A stretch of 64,000 bases of DNA from CAYUVF01 sp964448045 (GTDB taxonomy: Bacteria; Bacteroidota; Rhodothermia; Rhodothermales; Salinibacteraceae): positions 22,092 to 86,091 of the forward strand of contig CAYUVF010000011.1 in NCBI GenBank assembly GCA_964448045.1, in the 5' to 3' direction. The notes beneath the pieces were generated by a model. It was not told where the DNA came from and did no database searches. It saw only the letters and a list, made by a program, of their open reading frames with translations. Position numbers and translations under genes: made by a program. Shown one piece after another: positions 16,273 to 24,043 of this stretch (positions within the stretch are counted from its first letter, which is position 1; each line of letters opens with the position of its first letter).

Positions 16273-17289
16273 TCAGCGGGATGGGGCGTCGAAGAGGCCG
16301 AGCCGGCGAAAACCGCGCGCCAGCACATCGGCCAGAAAGTCGTCGTAAGCGCGGTTCATCAGTTCGGCGATGATGGCAAACGTATCATCGGGGGCAAAGG
16401 TTGGCAGTGGATTGATCTCCAGAAACCACGGCTGGCCGTCGGCATCAACGCGGAAGTCGGCACGGGCGAAGTCTTTGCACTCCAGCTTCTGGTAGATGCG
16501 CCGCGCATCGGACTGCAACTGCTCCTCCAGTTCGGGCACCAGCGTGCCGCCGAGCGTGTAGTTCCATTCGCCCGCGGGCGCGCCGCGGTGCTCCAGCGCG
16601 TGCAGCCCGATGCCAGTCGTCGGCTCCACGGCCCGCTGCAGCACGGGCAGCGCCTCGGGCGGATCGGTGCCGATGAGCGCGACGGTGAACTCCCCTCCGC
16701 CCGCCACGAACTCTTCCACCAGCGCATCCTGCTTGTAAGCCTCCGTGATGCGCCCGACCTGCTCCCGCAGCGCTGCGACCGATTCGACCTTGCTCGCTGC
16801 CGTGATGCCCTTCGACGTGCCCTCATAACGCGGCTTGACGAACAACGGAAAATCGGGCAGATTGGCCGGATCGATGGCGGACGCGTCGGCGACCACCCGA
16901 TGCAGCGGCGTGGCGATGCCCGCGGCGGCGGCGAGATCCTTCGTCCAGGCTTTGTCGAGCGTCAGCGAGAGCGTGAGCGCATCCGAGCCCAGGCAGGGCA
17001 CGCCCGCCATCTCCAGCAGGATGGGCGCGTAGGCCTCGCGATTGCGGCTGCGCGCGCCCTCGGCGATGGTGATCGCGCCGTCGAGGGTGAGCCCCTCGGC
17101 GAGCCGGTCACGCAGGTCGAACGCCGTGCCGATGCGCACCGGCGCGAGCCCGAGGCGCTCGACGGCGGCGGCCAGCGCGTCGACGGTAGCTTCCGGCTCG
17201 TACTCAGCGTCGGCATCGGGCGGGTCGTCGGCGCGCCACGGGTAGGCGTCGAACGTGTCGTAGATCAGGCCAATGCGCAGTGAACTCAT
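16273..17289 (-). CDS. D-Ala-D-Ala-ligase-like ATP-grasp enzyme
   Basis: 338 residues from ATG 17289. The ATP-grasp parts are clear: FPLFVKPRYEGTSKGI (substrate and ATP loop), ALVEEFVAGGGEFTVALIG, and ARADFRVDADGQPWFLEINPLP (metal-binding Asp and Glu-x-Asn). The N-terminal domain starts RIGLIYDTFDAYPWR rather than the GG-S motif of Ddl. The family joins a carboxylate to an amine through an acyl-phosphate. Its gene touches the KamA-type aminomutase gene, so a beta-amino acid made there is a natural candidate substrate; this is inference from context. It is not a convincing cell-wall Ddl. It is divergent from the 103-residue orphan at 17445. Confidence 0.82.
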   Translation of the reverse strand: MSSLRIGLIYDTFDAYPWRADDPPDADAEYEPEATVDALAAAVERLGLAPVRIGTAFDLRDRLAEGLTLDGAITIAEGARSRNREAYAPILLEMAGVPCLGSDALTLSLTLDKAWTKDLAAAAGIATPLHRVVADASAIDPANLPDFPLFVKPRYEGTSKGITAASKVESVAALREQVGRITEAYKQDALVEEFVAGGGEFTVALIGTDPPEALPVLQRAVEPTTGIGLHALEHRGAPAGEWNYTLGGTLVPELEEQLQSDARRIYQKLECKDFARADFRVDADGQPWFLEINPLPTFAPDDTFAIIAELMNRAYDDFLADVLARGFRRLGLFDAPSR

Positions 17290-17444
17290 AGCGGGGCAAT
17301 CGTTTTGTGGTAGCAACCCGGCGGCCCCATGTACCTGCTGCGTTGTGGCAGGATTCGGTGCCCGGCCTGCCGGGTGCGGTTGGATGCTCCCTTTTGTATC
17401 GTATGCCGTGTCCCCCTGGCTTCTTCAACCAGTTCACGACTCCG

Positions 17445-17756
17445 ATGGAACAGCGCGCCCTCATCGTCCGCGTCGGCCCGGAGCACACCGACGGCCTCGA
17501 CGAACTCAACATCGAACTGCAACGCGGGTGGCGGGTGGCGCACGTCGCGCCGATGGGCGGCACCGGGCTCGATGCCTCGGGTGAGGCGCCGTCGCCCCTC
17601 CTCGCAGCGCTGGTCGTCATCGAACGCTCCGAACGCGAGAAAAACGGCCCGCTCACGATGACGGCCGTCGAAGAGATCACCGAATTGGAAGAGCGCAAGC
17701 CCGAAGAAATCGTACGGGAGGTCGTCGAGGAAGCCGTCGAGGAGAACGGCGCGTGA
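17445..17756 (+). CDS. Small conserved-looking protein of unknown function
   Basis: 103 residues from ATG 17445. The core RALIVRVGPEHTDGLDELNIELQRGWRVAHVAPMGG resembles the DUF4177/DUF1737 pattern of a short beta strand, helix with LN, then GW-V, but the match is weak. The second half has LLAALVVIERSEREKN and ends in a strongly acidic tail rich in Glu. It is cytoplasmic, with no signal or membrane segment. An in-frame ATG at 17403 would add 14 residues with no predicted structure. Function not recognised. Confidence 0.6.
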   Translation: MEQRALIVRVGPEHTDGLDELNIELQRGWRVAHVAPMGGTGLDASGEAPSPLLAALVVIERSEREKNGPLTMTAVEEITELEERKPEEIVREVVEEAVEENGA

Positions 17757-18099
17757 GGTCCAATCCTCGTCTTGGTAGGCCCCGCTGCGTGCGCGCTCTT
17801 CATGGGATTATCACTTCATATCAACTATATTTTTCGACATATTTAGGGGTGGTATTTTCTGACAAGGAGCGTTCGTCTCTCCCGGACCGAGGGGTCTGCA
17901 TCAGACGCTCGTCGCGGTTTGCGATCGTTGCTTTCAGGTTATATCGTAACAAACGCTGTGAGCGCACCATACCCGCTCGCAGGTCCTTGATGCTTTAGCC
18001 TCCGGAAGCGGTTTCGCTGCGGCTGTCCCCCCAGGAGCAGTCGGCCAGGAACGTGGTAGGCGGACGGTCCGCTGGCGGTCACCAAAGTTCTCGATTCGT
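17757..18099. other. Intergenic region upstream of the FadL gene
   Basis: 343 bases without a gene. An AT-rich island at about 17810-17860 contains TATATTTTT at 17826, which resembles the Bacteroidota -7 element TAnnTTTG; no good TTTG -33 partner is seen. The remainder shows nothing recognisable. It probably holds the promoter for the FadL-SGNH pair. Confidence 0.4.
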
Positions 18100-19581
18100 A
18101 TGAAACACCCAATCTATCAGCGTCCCGGAGGGCAGGCCGGGGCTTGGCGTTCGTGCTCTCGCTCGCCTTCCCGGCACAGGCTCGGCCTGATTGCGCTTGT
18201 GCTCGTCTTGGGCGCGCTCCTCATCCTGCCGGACCGGGCTGCGGCGCAGGGGTTCGGCGTCTTTGAACAAGGCACCTGTATCATGGGACGCGCCGGTGCC
18301 GGCGTGGCCGAAACCTGCGATGATGGCTCGGCAATATATTTTAATCCAGCTGGGCTCGTCGGAGATACCGGATGGACCGTCAGTGGTGGCGCCACCCTCA
18401 TCTTCGTCGGCGGCGACTTCACGGCCGACCGTACCGGCGAGGTCACCGAGTTGCAAAACGATCCGATCCCGGTCCCCCACCTGTACGCGCGCTACGGCAT
18501 CAACGAGCGCTGGGCCGCCGGCCTGGGCGTCTTCGTGCCCTACGGCCTCTCGACCGAGTGGCCCACCGACGACTTCGACGGGCGCTTTCTCGGCTATCAG
18601 AACGAGCTGCAATCCATCTACATTCAACCCACGGTGGCGTATCAGATCACCGATCGCATCTCGATTGGAGCCGGGCTCGATGTGGTGCTGGGCGCCGTCG
18701 AGCTCAACCAGCATCAGGACCTGTCGCAGCAGGTCGTCCCCTCCAACCAGCTGCCGCCGGGCACCACGTTTGGCGCGCTCGGCATCCCATTCCACACAGC
18801 CTTCGCCGATGTTAAGCTGGATGCCGACGGCGCCGTGGGCATCGGCGGAAACGTCGGCGTGCAGGTAAAGGCGACCGATTGGCTACGCCTCGGCGCGCGC
18901 TACACGCTGCCCGTCAAGCTGGAATACGAGGGCGAAGCCACCTTTACACAGCTGCAAACGGGCCTGACACTCGCGCCGAACAATCCACTCGGGCTGCCGG
19001 GGGGCACGCCGGTCGATGCACTGGTGGCGCCGCAGTTTCAATCGGGCGGCGCGCTCGTCGATCAGACTGTCGAGACCGAGATCACGATGCCGGGCCAGCT
19101 TTTGGCGGGCGTCAGCGTGCAAGCCACACCCAAGCTCAAACTGATGGCCGACTACCAGTGGACCCAGTGGTCCAGCTTCGACGTGCTGCCGATCGACTTT
19201 GAGAACGATGCGCTCGACACCGAGCAGATCGAGAACTACGACGACACCCATGCGCTGCGCCTGGGCGTCGAGTACGAAATCAACGACGCCTGGACCGCTC
19301 GCGCGGGCCTGCTGACGCACGGCCCGGCTGCACCCGATGAAACGGTGACGCCGCTGCTTCCCGAAGGCTACCGCAACGAGCCGACGCTGGGCCTCGGCTG
19401 GCGGCCGTCGTCACTGCTGGAGGTCAACGTGGCCTATCAGTACATCGCCCAGAACGACCGCCGCGGTCGTGTGCGCGACGCGCTGGCCGGCGAAGGCGAG
19501 CCCTCGGTCGAGGACCTCAACAGCGGGCTCTATAGCTTCGACGCCCACCTGATCGGAACGACTCTCACCCTGCACTTTTAG
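18100..19581 (+). CDS. OmpP1/FadL-family outer-membrane transporter
   Basis: 493 residues. A long N-terminal signal region ends PDRAAAQ (about 48-50). The mature start GFGVFEQGTCIMGRAGAGVAE is the plug-like N terminus of FadL proteins, followed by DDGSAIYFNPAGL, the family signature NPAG. The remainder is beta-barrel: alternating strands such as HLYARYGINERWAAGLGVFVPYG and LRLGVEYEINDAWTARAGLL, ending in TLTLHF with a terminal Phe. FadL proteins take up long-chain fatty acids or other hydrophobic compounds. An acyl-CoA ligase lies about 18 kb away at 37881. The SGNH lipoprotein gene starts six bases after its stop. Confidence 0.92.
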   Translation: MKHPIYQRPGGQAGAWRSCSRSPSRHRLGLIALVLVLGALLILPDRAAAQGFGVFEQGTCIMGRAGAGVAETCDDGSAIYFNPAGLVGDTGWTVSGGATLIFVGGDFTADRTGEVTELQNDPIPVPHLYARYGINERWAAGLGVFVPYGLSTEWPTDDFDGRFLGYQNELQSIYIQPTVAYQITDRISIGAGLDVVLGAVELNQHQDLSQQVVPSNQLPPGTTFGALGIPFHTAFADVKLDADGAVGIGGNVGVQVKATDWLRLGARYTLPVKLEYEGEATFTQLQTGLTLAPNNPLGLPGGTPVDALVAPQFQSGGALVDQTVETEITMPGQLLAGVSVQATPKLKLMADYQWTQWSSFDVLPIDFENDALDTEQIENYDDTHALRLGVEYEINDAWTARAGLLTHGPAAPDETVTPLLPEGYRNEPTLGLGWRPSSLLEVNVAYQYIAQNDRRGRVRDALAGEGEPSVEDLNSGLYSFDAHLIGTTLTLHF

Positions 19582-19587
19582 GCTGCC

Positions 19588-20949
19588 ATGATGACTTCTT
19601 TCTCTACTACTCCACGCCGCCTGTTCTGGGGCGTGCTCCCTGTACTGGTCTTGGCTCTCGTGCTGGGTGGTTGTGACGACGAAGAGCTGCTGACGCCCGA
19701 TCCCGAGGCCGGCGACCTGTTCACCCGCTACGTGGCCATCGGAAATAGCATCACCGCGGGCTTTCAATCGGGCGGCATTAACACGAACCTCCAGCAGGAT
19801 TCGTACGCGAACCTGCTGGCCGGGCAGATGGGCACCGAGTTTAACTTGCCCAACCTGAACAATCCGGGCTGCCCCCCGCCGCTCGTCCAAATCTTCCCGT
19901 CGCCGGAGACGCTTGGCGGCGCGCAGGCGCCGCCCTGCGCCTTGCGGTCCACCCCGATCCCGACCGTGCTCAACAACGTCGCCGTGCCGGGTGCCGAGGT
20001 AATCGATGTGCTGTCGAACACCGATCAGGCTGCCAACGCCAACGCGCTGACGACCTTCATCTTAGGCGGGCGCACGCAGATCGAAGCGGCCCGCGAGGCG
20101 CAGCCGACGTTTGCGACGGCATGGATCGGCAACAACGATGTGCTGAGCGCAGCGCTGGCGGGCAACACAAATCTGGTGACGCCGGTGGATGCCTTCACGT
20201 CGCGCTACGGCGAAATGCTGGATGAACTCGACAGTATGGAAGACCTCGAAGGCGCCGCGCTGTTCAGCGTCGTCGACGTGACGGTCATCCCGAACCTCTC
20301 GCCCGGCGCGGCCTACGCCCAGGTCGTCCCGATCGCGCAGCAGGCGGGCCTGCTCCCGCCCAACCTGCAGGTTGCTAACACTTGCGCCCCGTCCAGCAGC
20401 GGCGGCGTGGGCGATCAGATGCTGGTGCCGTTTCAGTACGGCGTCGCGCTGCTCGGCGTGGCCAGCGCGCTCTTCGAGCAGGCCGGTCCCAACGCCCCCG
20501 ATATCACGCTCGACTGCGCGCAGGATCTGACGGTCGAAGAAGCCGTGGGGCAGACGTTCGGGGGCGTCAGCAACATCCCGCCGCCCATCCAGGAATCCAT
20601 CGCGGGCGTGGCCAATATCTCGCTGCTGCAAACGCAAGAGATCGGCACGATTCGCGGGGCGGTGCAGGCGTACAACGACTTCATTAGCCAGCAGGCGGAC
20701 AGCCGCGGCTACGCCTTCGTCGATGTCAATGCGCTCTTCGAGCAGCCGGAGCTCCGCCAGCAGATCCCGGTCTTCCCCGAGCTGTTCGAGAACCCGCAGA
20801 CGCCGTGGGGCCCCGATCAGCCGTTCGGGCCGCTCTTTAGCCTCGACGGCGTGCATCCCAGCAGCGCTGCGCACGAGGTCGTCACCGACGCCGCCATCGA
20901 CGCCATCAACAGCGAGTATGGCACGTCGATTCCGGCTCTGGGACAGTAA
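19588..20949 (+). CDS. SGNH/GDSL hydrolase-like lipoprotein
   Basis: 453 residues. The signal ends in lipobox VLGGC, placing the lipidated Cys near residue 29. The GDSL-type block I is YVAIGNSITAGF with the nucleophile Ser. The later WIGNNDVL supplies the oxyanion Asn block, and LDGVHPSSAAHEV supplies the catalytic Asp and His near the C terminus. It is probably an envelope esterase or lipase. Coupling to FadL six bases upstream suggests it acts on lipids or esters that the porin handles; this pairing recurs in Bacteroidota as far as I recall. It is followed by a strong hairpin terminator. Confidence 0.88.
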   Translation: MMTSFSTTPRRLFWGVLPVLVLALVLGGCDDEELLTPDPEAGDLFTRYVAIGNSITAGFQSGGINTNLQQDSYANLLAGQMGTEFNLPNLNNPGCPPPLVQIFPSPETLGGAQAPPCALRSTPIPTVLNNVAVPGAEVIDVLSNTDQAANANALTTFILGGRTQIEAAREAQPTFATAWIGNNDVLSAALAGNTNLVTPVDAFTSRYGEMLDELDSMEDLEGAALFSVVDVTVIPNLSPGAAYAQVVPIAQQAGLLPPNLQVANTCAPSSSGGVGDQMLVPFQYGVALLGVASALFEQAGPNAPDITLDCAQDLTVEEAVGQTFGGVSNIPPPIQESIAGVANISLLQTQEIGTIRGAVQAYNDFISQQADSRGYAFVDVNALFEQPELRQQIPVFPELFENPQTPWGPDQPFGPLFSLDGVHPSSAAHEVVTDAAIDAINSEYGTSIPALGQ

Positions 20950-20975
20950 CGCCCAACCGCACCGGAAGCATAAAG

Positions 20976-21010
20976 AAGCCCCCGACCGGACAGCATCCGA
21001 TCGGGGGCTT
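20976..21010. terminator. Bidirectional hairpin terminator between convergent genes
   Basis: Arms AAGCCCCCGA (20976-20985) and TCGGGGGCTT (21001-21010) are exact complements around a 15-base loop. It sits between the SGNH gene and the convergent DUF4097-like gene. Confidence 0.85.
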
Positions 21011-21046
21011 TGGTGTGGGTCTATCGTGGAGGAGATGGGCCGGCCG

Positions 21047-22036
21047 CTACCGCGTCGTGTCGGGTTCGGCGGAAGTCGCCATCGTATCGGCGGAAGTCGC
21101 CATCGTATCGGCGGGCGGCGGAGCCGGGCGGTCCGTTGCCGGTGTCGCAGCGGTATCAGCCGGCATCGGGACAGTACTCGTATCGGCCGGGGCCGCAGGA
21201 GGCTCCACAGTGCCGCGGTAGAGCCGGATGGTGCCGTTCTCGGTACGCAGGTCAATCGATGCGTTGCCCGTGCCCAGCTGCGCCTCGAATTGTGCGCCGG
21301 CGCCTTTCGGGGTGAGGCGCCGCTGCTCGAAGTTGAGCCCATCGGTGTTGATGGATCCTGCCGATGTCTGCGCCTCGACGCGTGCCGAGACGCGCTCGGG
21401 CAGTGCCACCTCCACGTTTCCGTTCTCCGTTTCGATCTTAACTGTGGCCTCGGCCGGGAGGGCCTGCAGGCCGAGCGCGACACTGCCGTTACGCGAGGTG
21501 ATCGACACGCTCGCTCCCGCCCCGCCGATCTGCACCGAGCCGCTGACGTGGTCGACGGTGATCGGGCCACGGATATCGGCAAGCGCAATCGGGCCGCTCT
21601 CGATCTCGATGCGCAGCTGCGTGCCCTGCGGCGCCGTGCCCGTGACGTCGACGGCGCTACGATCGGGCGTGGGCGAGCGCATCACATAGGCGTACCGCTC
21701 GTCGTTGCCCGACTCGCGGACGCCAATCCGATCGAGCAGCTCCTGCGCATCCGACTCGTTCCGGCCGCGGGCGCGCTTCGTGAACGTCAGCTGCGCTGTC
21801 ACGTCCGCGGTCCCGTGCAGGTGAACGGCCCCGTTGAAGCCGTCGAGCACGAGCAGGCGATCGCCCGGCGCGACTGCACGGCGCAGCTCACTCGTCACCT
21901 CGGCCTGGCCGATCACCAGATCGCCCTCCGCCGTCTGCCCCACTTCATCCTGCTGCTGGCAGCCCGCGAGGACGAGCAGGGCCATCAAACCGTACGCTAC
22001 AACATGTCTGCTCCCATCGTACCCGAAAATATGCAT
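21047..22036 (-). CDS. DUF4097-like beta-helix lipoprotein
   Basis: 329 residues. Signal with lipobox VLAGC (Cys about residue 26). The middle (about 65-280) has short repeated strands such as GPIALADIRGPITVDHVSG, ITSRNGSVALGL, IETENGNVEVALP and LRTENGTIRLYRG, the pattern of DUF4097/adhesin-like right-handed beta-helices. The C-terminal 45 residues are Pro/Ala/Asp/Thr-rich with repeats of ADTMATS, encoded by an exact 21-base tandem duplication (21066-21107). It is probably surface- or periplasm-exposed; role unknown. It converges with the SGNH gene across a shared terminator. Confidence 0.72.
   Translation of the reverse strand: MHIFGYDGSRHVVAYGLMALLVLAGCQQQDEVGQTAEGDLVIGQAEVTSELRRAVAPGDRLLVLDGFNGAVHLHGTADVTAQLTFTKRARGRNESDAQELLDRIGVRESGNDERYAYVMRSPTPDRSAVDVTGTAPQGTQLRIEIESGPIALADIRGPITVDHVSGSVQIGGAGASVSITSRNGSVALGLQALPAEATVKIETENGNVEVALPERVSARVEAQTSAGSINTDGLNFEQRRLTPKGAGAQFEAQLGTGNASIDLRTENGTIRLYRGTVEPPAAPADTSTVPMPADTAATPATDRPAPPPADTMATSADTMATSAEPDTTR
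21066..21107 (-). repeat. Exact 21-base tandem duplication in the DUF4097-like gene
   Basis: 21066-21086 and 21087-21107 are identical and each encodes seven residues (frame of ADTMATS). Such an in-frame repeat could vary in copy number between strains. Confidence 0.85.
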
Positions 22037-22135
22037 CGCTATAGCCTCTCCGATTGGTCTCTATTCGCTGAATCATGATATGCGTCGCACGTCAATATAA
22101 CCGATGGAGCTCCCCCGTGTGCGTGCGCCGATGGA

Positions 22136-23017
22136 TCAATGAAGGGGAACGTTTTTGATGAACCGGCGGACGGCGAAGAAGGAGCCGAGCCAGCCCAGCA
22201 CGACGCCCACGCCGATGAGCACTCCAGCGATCACCCAGCCGAGGGGCAATGCCGCGCTCTCCAGCTGCGGCAGATAATCGGCGAGCAACCGGTAGAACAA
22301 CCCCACGATGCCGCCGGAGATGACGCCCGCAATGATGCCCTGCGTCATCCCCTCGACGAGGAACGGGCGCCGCACAAATGCATCGGTCGCGCCCACGAGC
22401 TTCATCGTGCGAATCAAAAGGCGGCGGGCGTAGATCGTCAGGCGGATGGTGTTGCCGACGAGAAAGATCGACGCCACAATCACGAGCAGGCCAAGGGCAA
22501 ATCCGCTAAAGGTGATTAGCCGCAGGTTGCGCTGCACCTTGACGAGCAGCGGCCGGTTGAAAACGACCTCGTCGACCCGATTCCACGTGCGGAACTCATC
22601 CACCATTGCCGAGAGGCTGTCGGGGTTTGCGTAGGCCGACTGCACGCGCACCTTGATCGATGCGGGCAGGAACGGGTCGTCGAAATAGATCTCGGCCCCC
22701 TCGCCAAACTCGCGCTCGAAGACCTGCTGCGCCTCCTCTTGCGAGACATACTCGGTTTCGTCGACGCCCGGCATCGTCGTGGCACGCTCGTTGAGGATCT
22801 CGGCCATCCGCTCCTCGGTCTCTTCCGCGAGGAACAGCTCCACCTCGCCGACGCGCTGGCGCAGCCAGTCGGAGACCTGCTGCGCCTCGAACGCGGCCAA
22901 CCCGAACATACCCATGAGGATGAGCGCGACCGTCATCGCGCTGGTCGAGGCGAAGGTGGCAAACTTGGCGCGTTTGAAGCCGGCAATGCCCTCGCGAAGG
23001 CTGTACGGAATCTGCAC
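22136..23017 (-). CDS. ftsX: Cell division ABC-type membrane protein FtsX
   Basis: 293 residues. It has the FtsX layout: TM1 at about 22-42 (FASTSAMTVALILMGMFGLAAF), then a periplasmic domain (about 45-165) containing VELFLAEETEERMAEIL and YVSQEEAQQVFEREFGEGAEI. Three further TMs follow (from LITFSGFALGLLVIVASIFLVGNTI), with the cytoplasmic RRLLIRTMKLVGATDAFVR coupling helix. FtsX with the ATPase FtsE activates peptidoglycan hydrolases at division; ftsE is not adjacent. The start at ATG 23017 gives the usual short cytoplasmic N terminus. Confidence 0.95.
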   Translation of the reverse strand: MQIPYSLREGIAGFKRAKFATFASTSAMTVALILMGMFGLAAFEAQQVSDWLRQRVGEVELFLAEETEERMAEILNERATTMPGVDETEYVSQEEAQQVFEREFGEGAEIYFDDPFLPASIKVRVQSAYANPDSLSAMVDEFRTWNRVDEVVFNRPLLVKVQRNLRLITFSGFALGLLVIVASIFLVGNTIRLTIYARRLLIRTMKLVGATDAFVRRPFLVEGMTQGIIAGVISGGIVGLFYRLLADYLPQLESAALPLGWVIAGVLIGVGVVLGWLGSFFAVRRFIKNVPLH

Positions 23018-23099
23018 GGTGAGGGTCGAATTCGTGGGCGGATGGCGGATGCAAATGGCCCCGAAGCCGCCGCTCCGGGCCGATGATATGACCTCTCGG

Positions 23100-23933
23100 C
23101 TACGCGAACGTTTCGTCGCGCGGGTACGAGCCCAACACTTTGAGCATCGTCGTGATCTCGCCGAGGTGATCGAGCGCCCTCGTCACGGGCTCGTCGGTGG
23201 CGGCACCTTCCACATCGAGATAGAACAGATAGCGCCCCGGTTGGCCCACCTTGGGGCGACTTTCGATCTTAAACAGATCCAGCTCGCGCAGGGCGAAGAC
23301 GGCAAGGCTCTTGAAGAGAGCGCCGGGCACATTCTCGTGCAACGCGAAGACGATAGAGGTCTTGTTCGGATTGGCAGCGGGGGCGTCATCGGCGCTGCGG
23401 GCCAGCACCAGAAAGCGGGTGAAGTTCTGCGGATGGTCTTCGATTTCAGCGGCCAGTACCCGGAGACCGTATCGCTCGGCCGCCGAGCGGCTGGCGATGG
23501 CGGCCACCTCGGGCGAGTTGATCCCGGCCACGTCGCGGGCGGCCCCCGCGGTGTCGTAGGCCGCCTGCGTCGCGGCCTCGGGCAGCTGCTCGCGCAAAAA
23601 CTGGCGACACTGCCCCAGCGCTTGCGGGTGCGACACCACCCGCCGCACCGTACCCAGCGATGCCTCGGCCACGCCCATCAGATAGTGCCGGATGCGGTGC
23701 TTGTGCTCGCCGACGATCTGCACCGCGTGCGTCCGCAGCAGATCGTAGTTGACGTGCACGCTGCCAAACAGCGAGTTCTCGATTGGGACCACGGCGCGCT
23801 CGACGGCGCCGCATTCCAGCGCCTCGAACACGTCATCGAACGTCGGCTGCGGCGCCAAGTCGGCCTCCGCAAAGACGGCGCGCACGGCCTCCTCGCTGAA
23901 GGCGCCGAGCTCACCCTGAAAAGCGATCGTCAT
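23100..23933 (-). CDS. pheA: Prephenate dehydratase
   Basis: 277 residues. It converts prephenate to phenylpyruvate in phenylalanine synthesis. The catalytic domain (about 1-180) starts TIAFQGELGAFSEEAV and contains PIENSLFGSVHVNYDLL, HPQALGQCRQFL and the catalytic NFTRFLVLAR (TRF). A C-terminal ACT domain (about 195-270) has IVFALHENVPGALFKSLAVFALRELDLFKIESRPKVG, a phenylalanine-sensing ESRP motif. No chorismate mutase domain is fused. Its ATGACG start codon abuts an ATGAC-type repeat array that fills the gap to argS. Confidence 0.95.
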   Translation of the reverse strand: MTIAFQGELGAFSEEAVRAVFAEADLAPQPTFDDVFEALECGAVERAVVPIENSLFGSVHVNYDLLRTHAVQIVGEHKHRIRHYLMGVAEASLGTVRRVVSHPQALGQCRQFLREQLPEAATQAAYDTAGAARDVAGINSPEVAAIASRSAAERYGLRVLAAEIEDHPQNFTRFLVLARSADDAPAANPNKTSIVFALHENVPGALFKSLAVFALRELDLFKIESRPKVGQPGRYLFYLDVEGAATDEPVTRALDHLGEITTMLKVLGSYPRDETFA

Positions 23934-23937
23934 GGGT

Positions 23938-24040
23938 CAATCGTCTTGGTCATTGGTCAGGGGTCAATAGCCACTGGTCACTGGGCAGGGAACATCGAAT
24001 GACGGATGACCAATGACCCATAACGGCGAGCGAAGCAAGC
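23938..24040. repeat. ATGAC-family repeat array between argS and pheA, with inverted arms
   Basis: Contains GGTCATTGGTCA at 23948-23959 and its exact reverse complement TGACCAATGACC at 24007-24018, separated by 47 bases. Then come ATGACGG, ATGACCA and ATGACCC units (about 23999-24020) and ACGGCGAGCGAAGCAAGCCCC (24022 onward), which matches the unit next to the four-helix-bundle gene (2773-2795). No gene is enclosed. Confidence 0.75.
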
Positions 24041-24043
24041 CCC

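Noticed and set aside
15277..17283. 668-residue plus-strand open frame over the KamA and ATP-grasp genes
   Set aside because: Antisense to two well-supported enzymes; the translation is Arg/His/Val-rich with no recognisable domain.
16273..17289. Cell-wall D-alanine--D-alanine ligase (ddl)
   Set aside because: The N-terminal domain lacks the Ddl opening motif and the gene is coupled to an aminomutase rather than mur genes; only the ATP-grasp core is shared.
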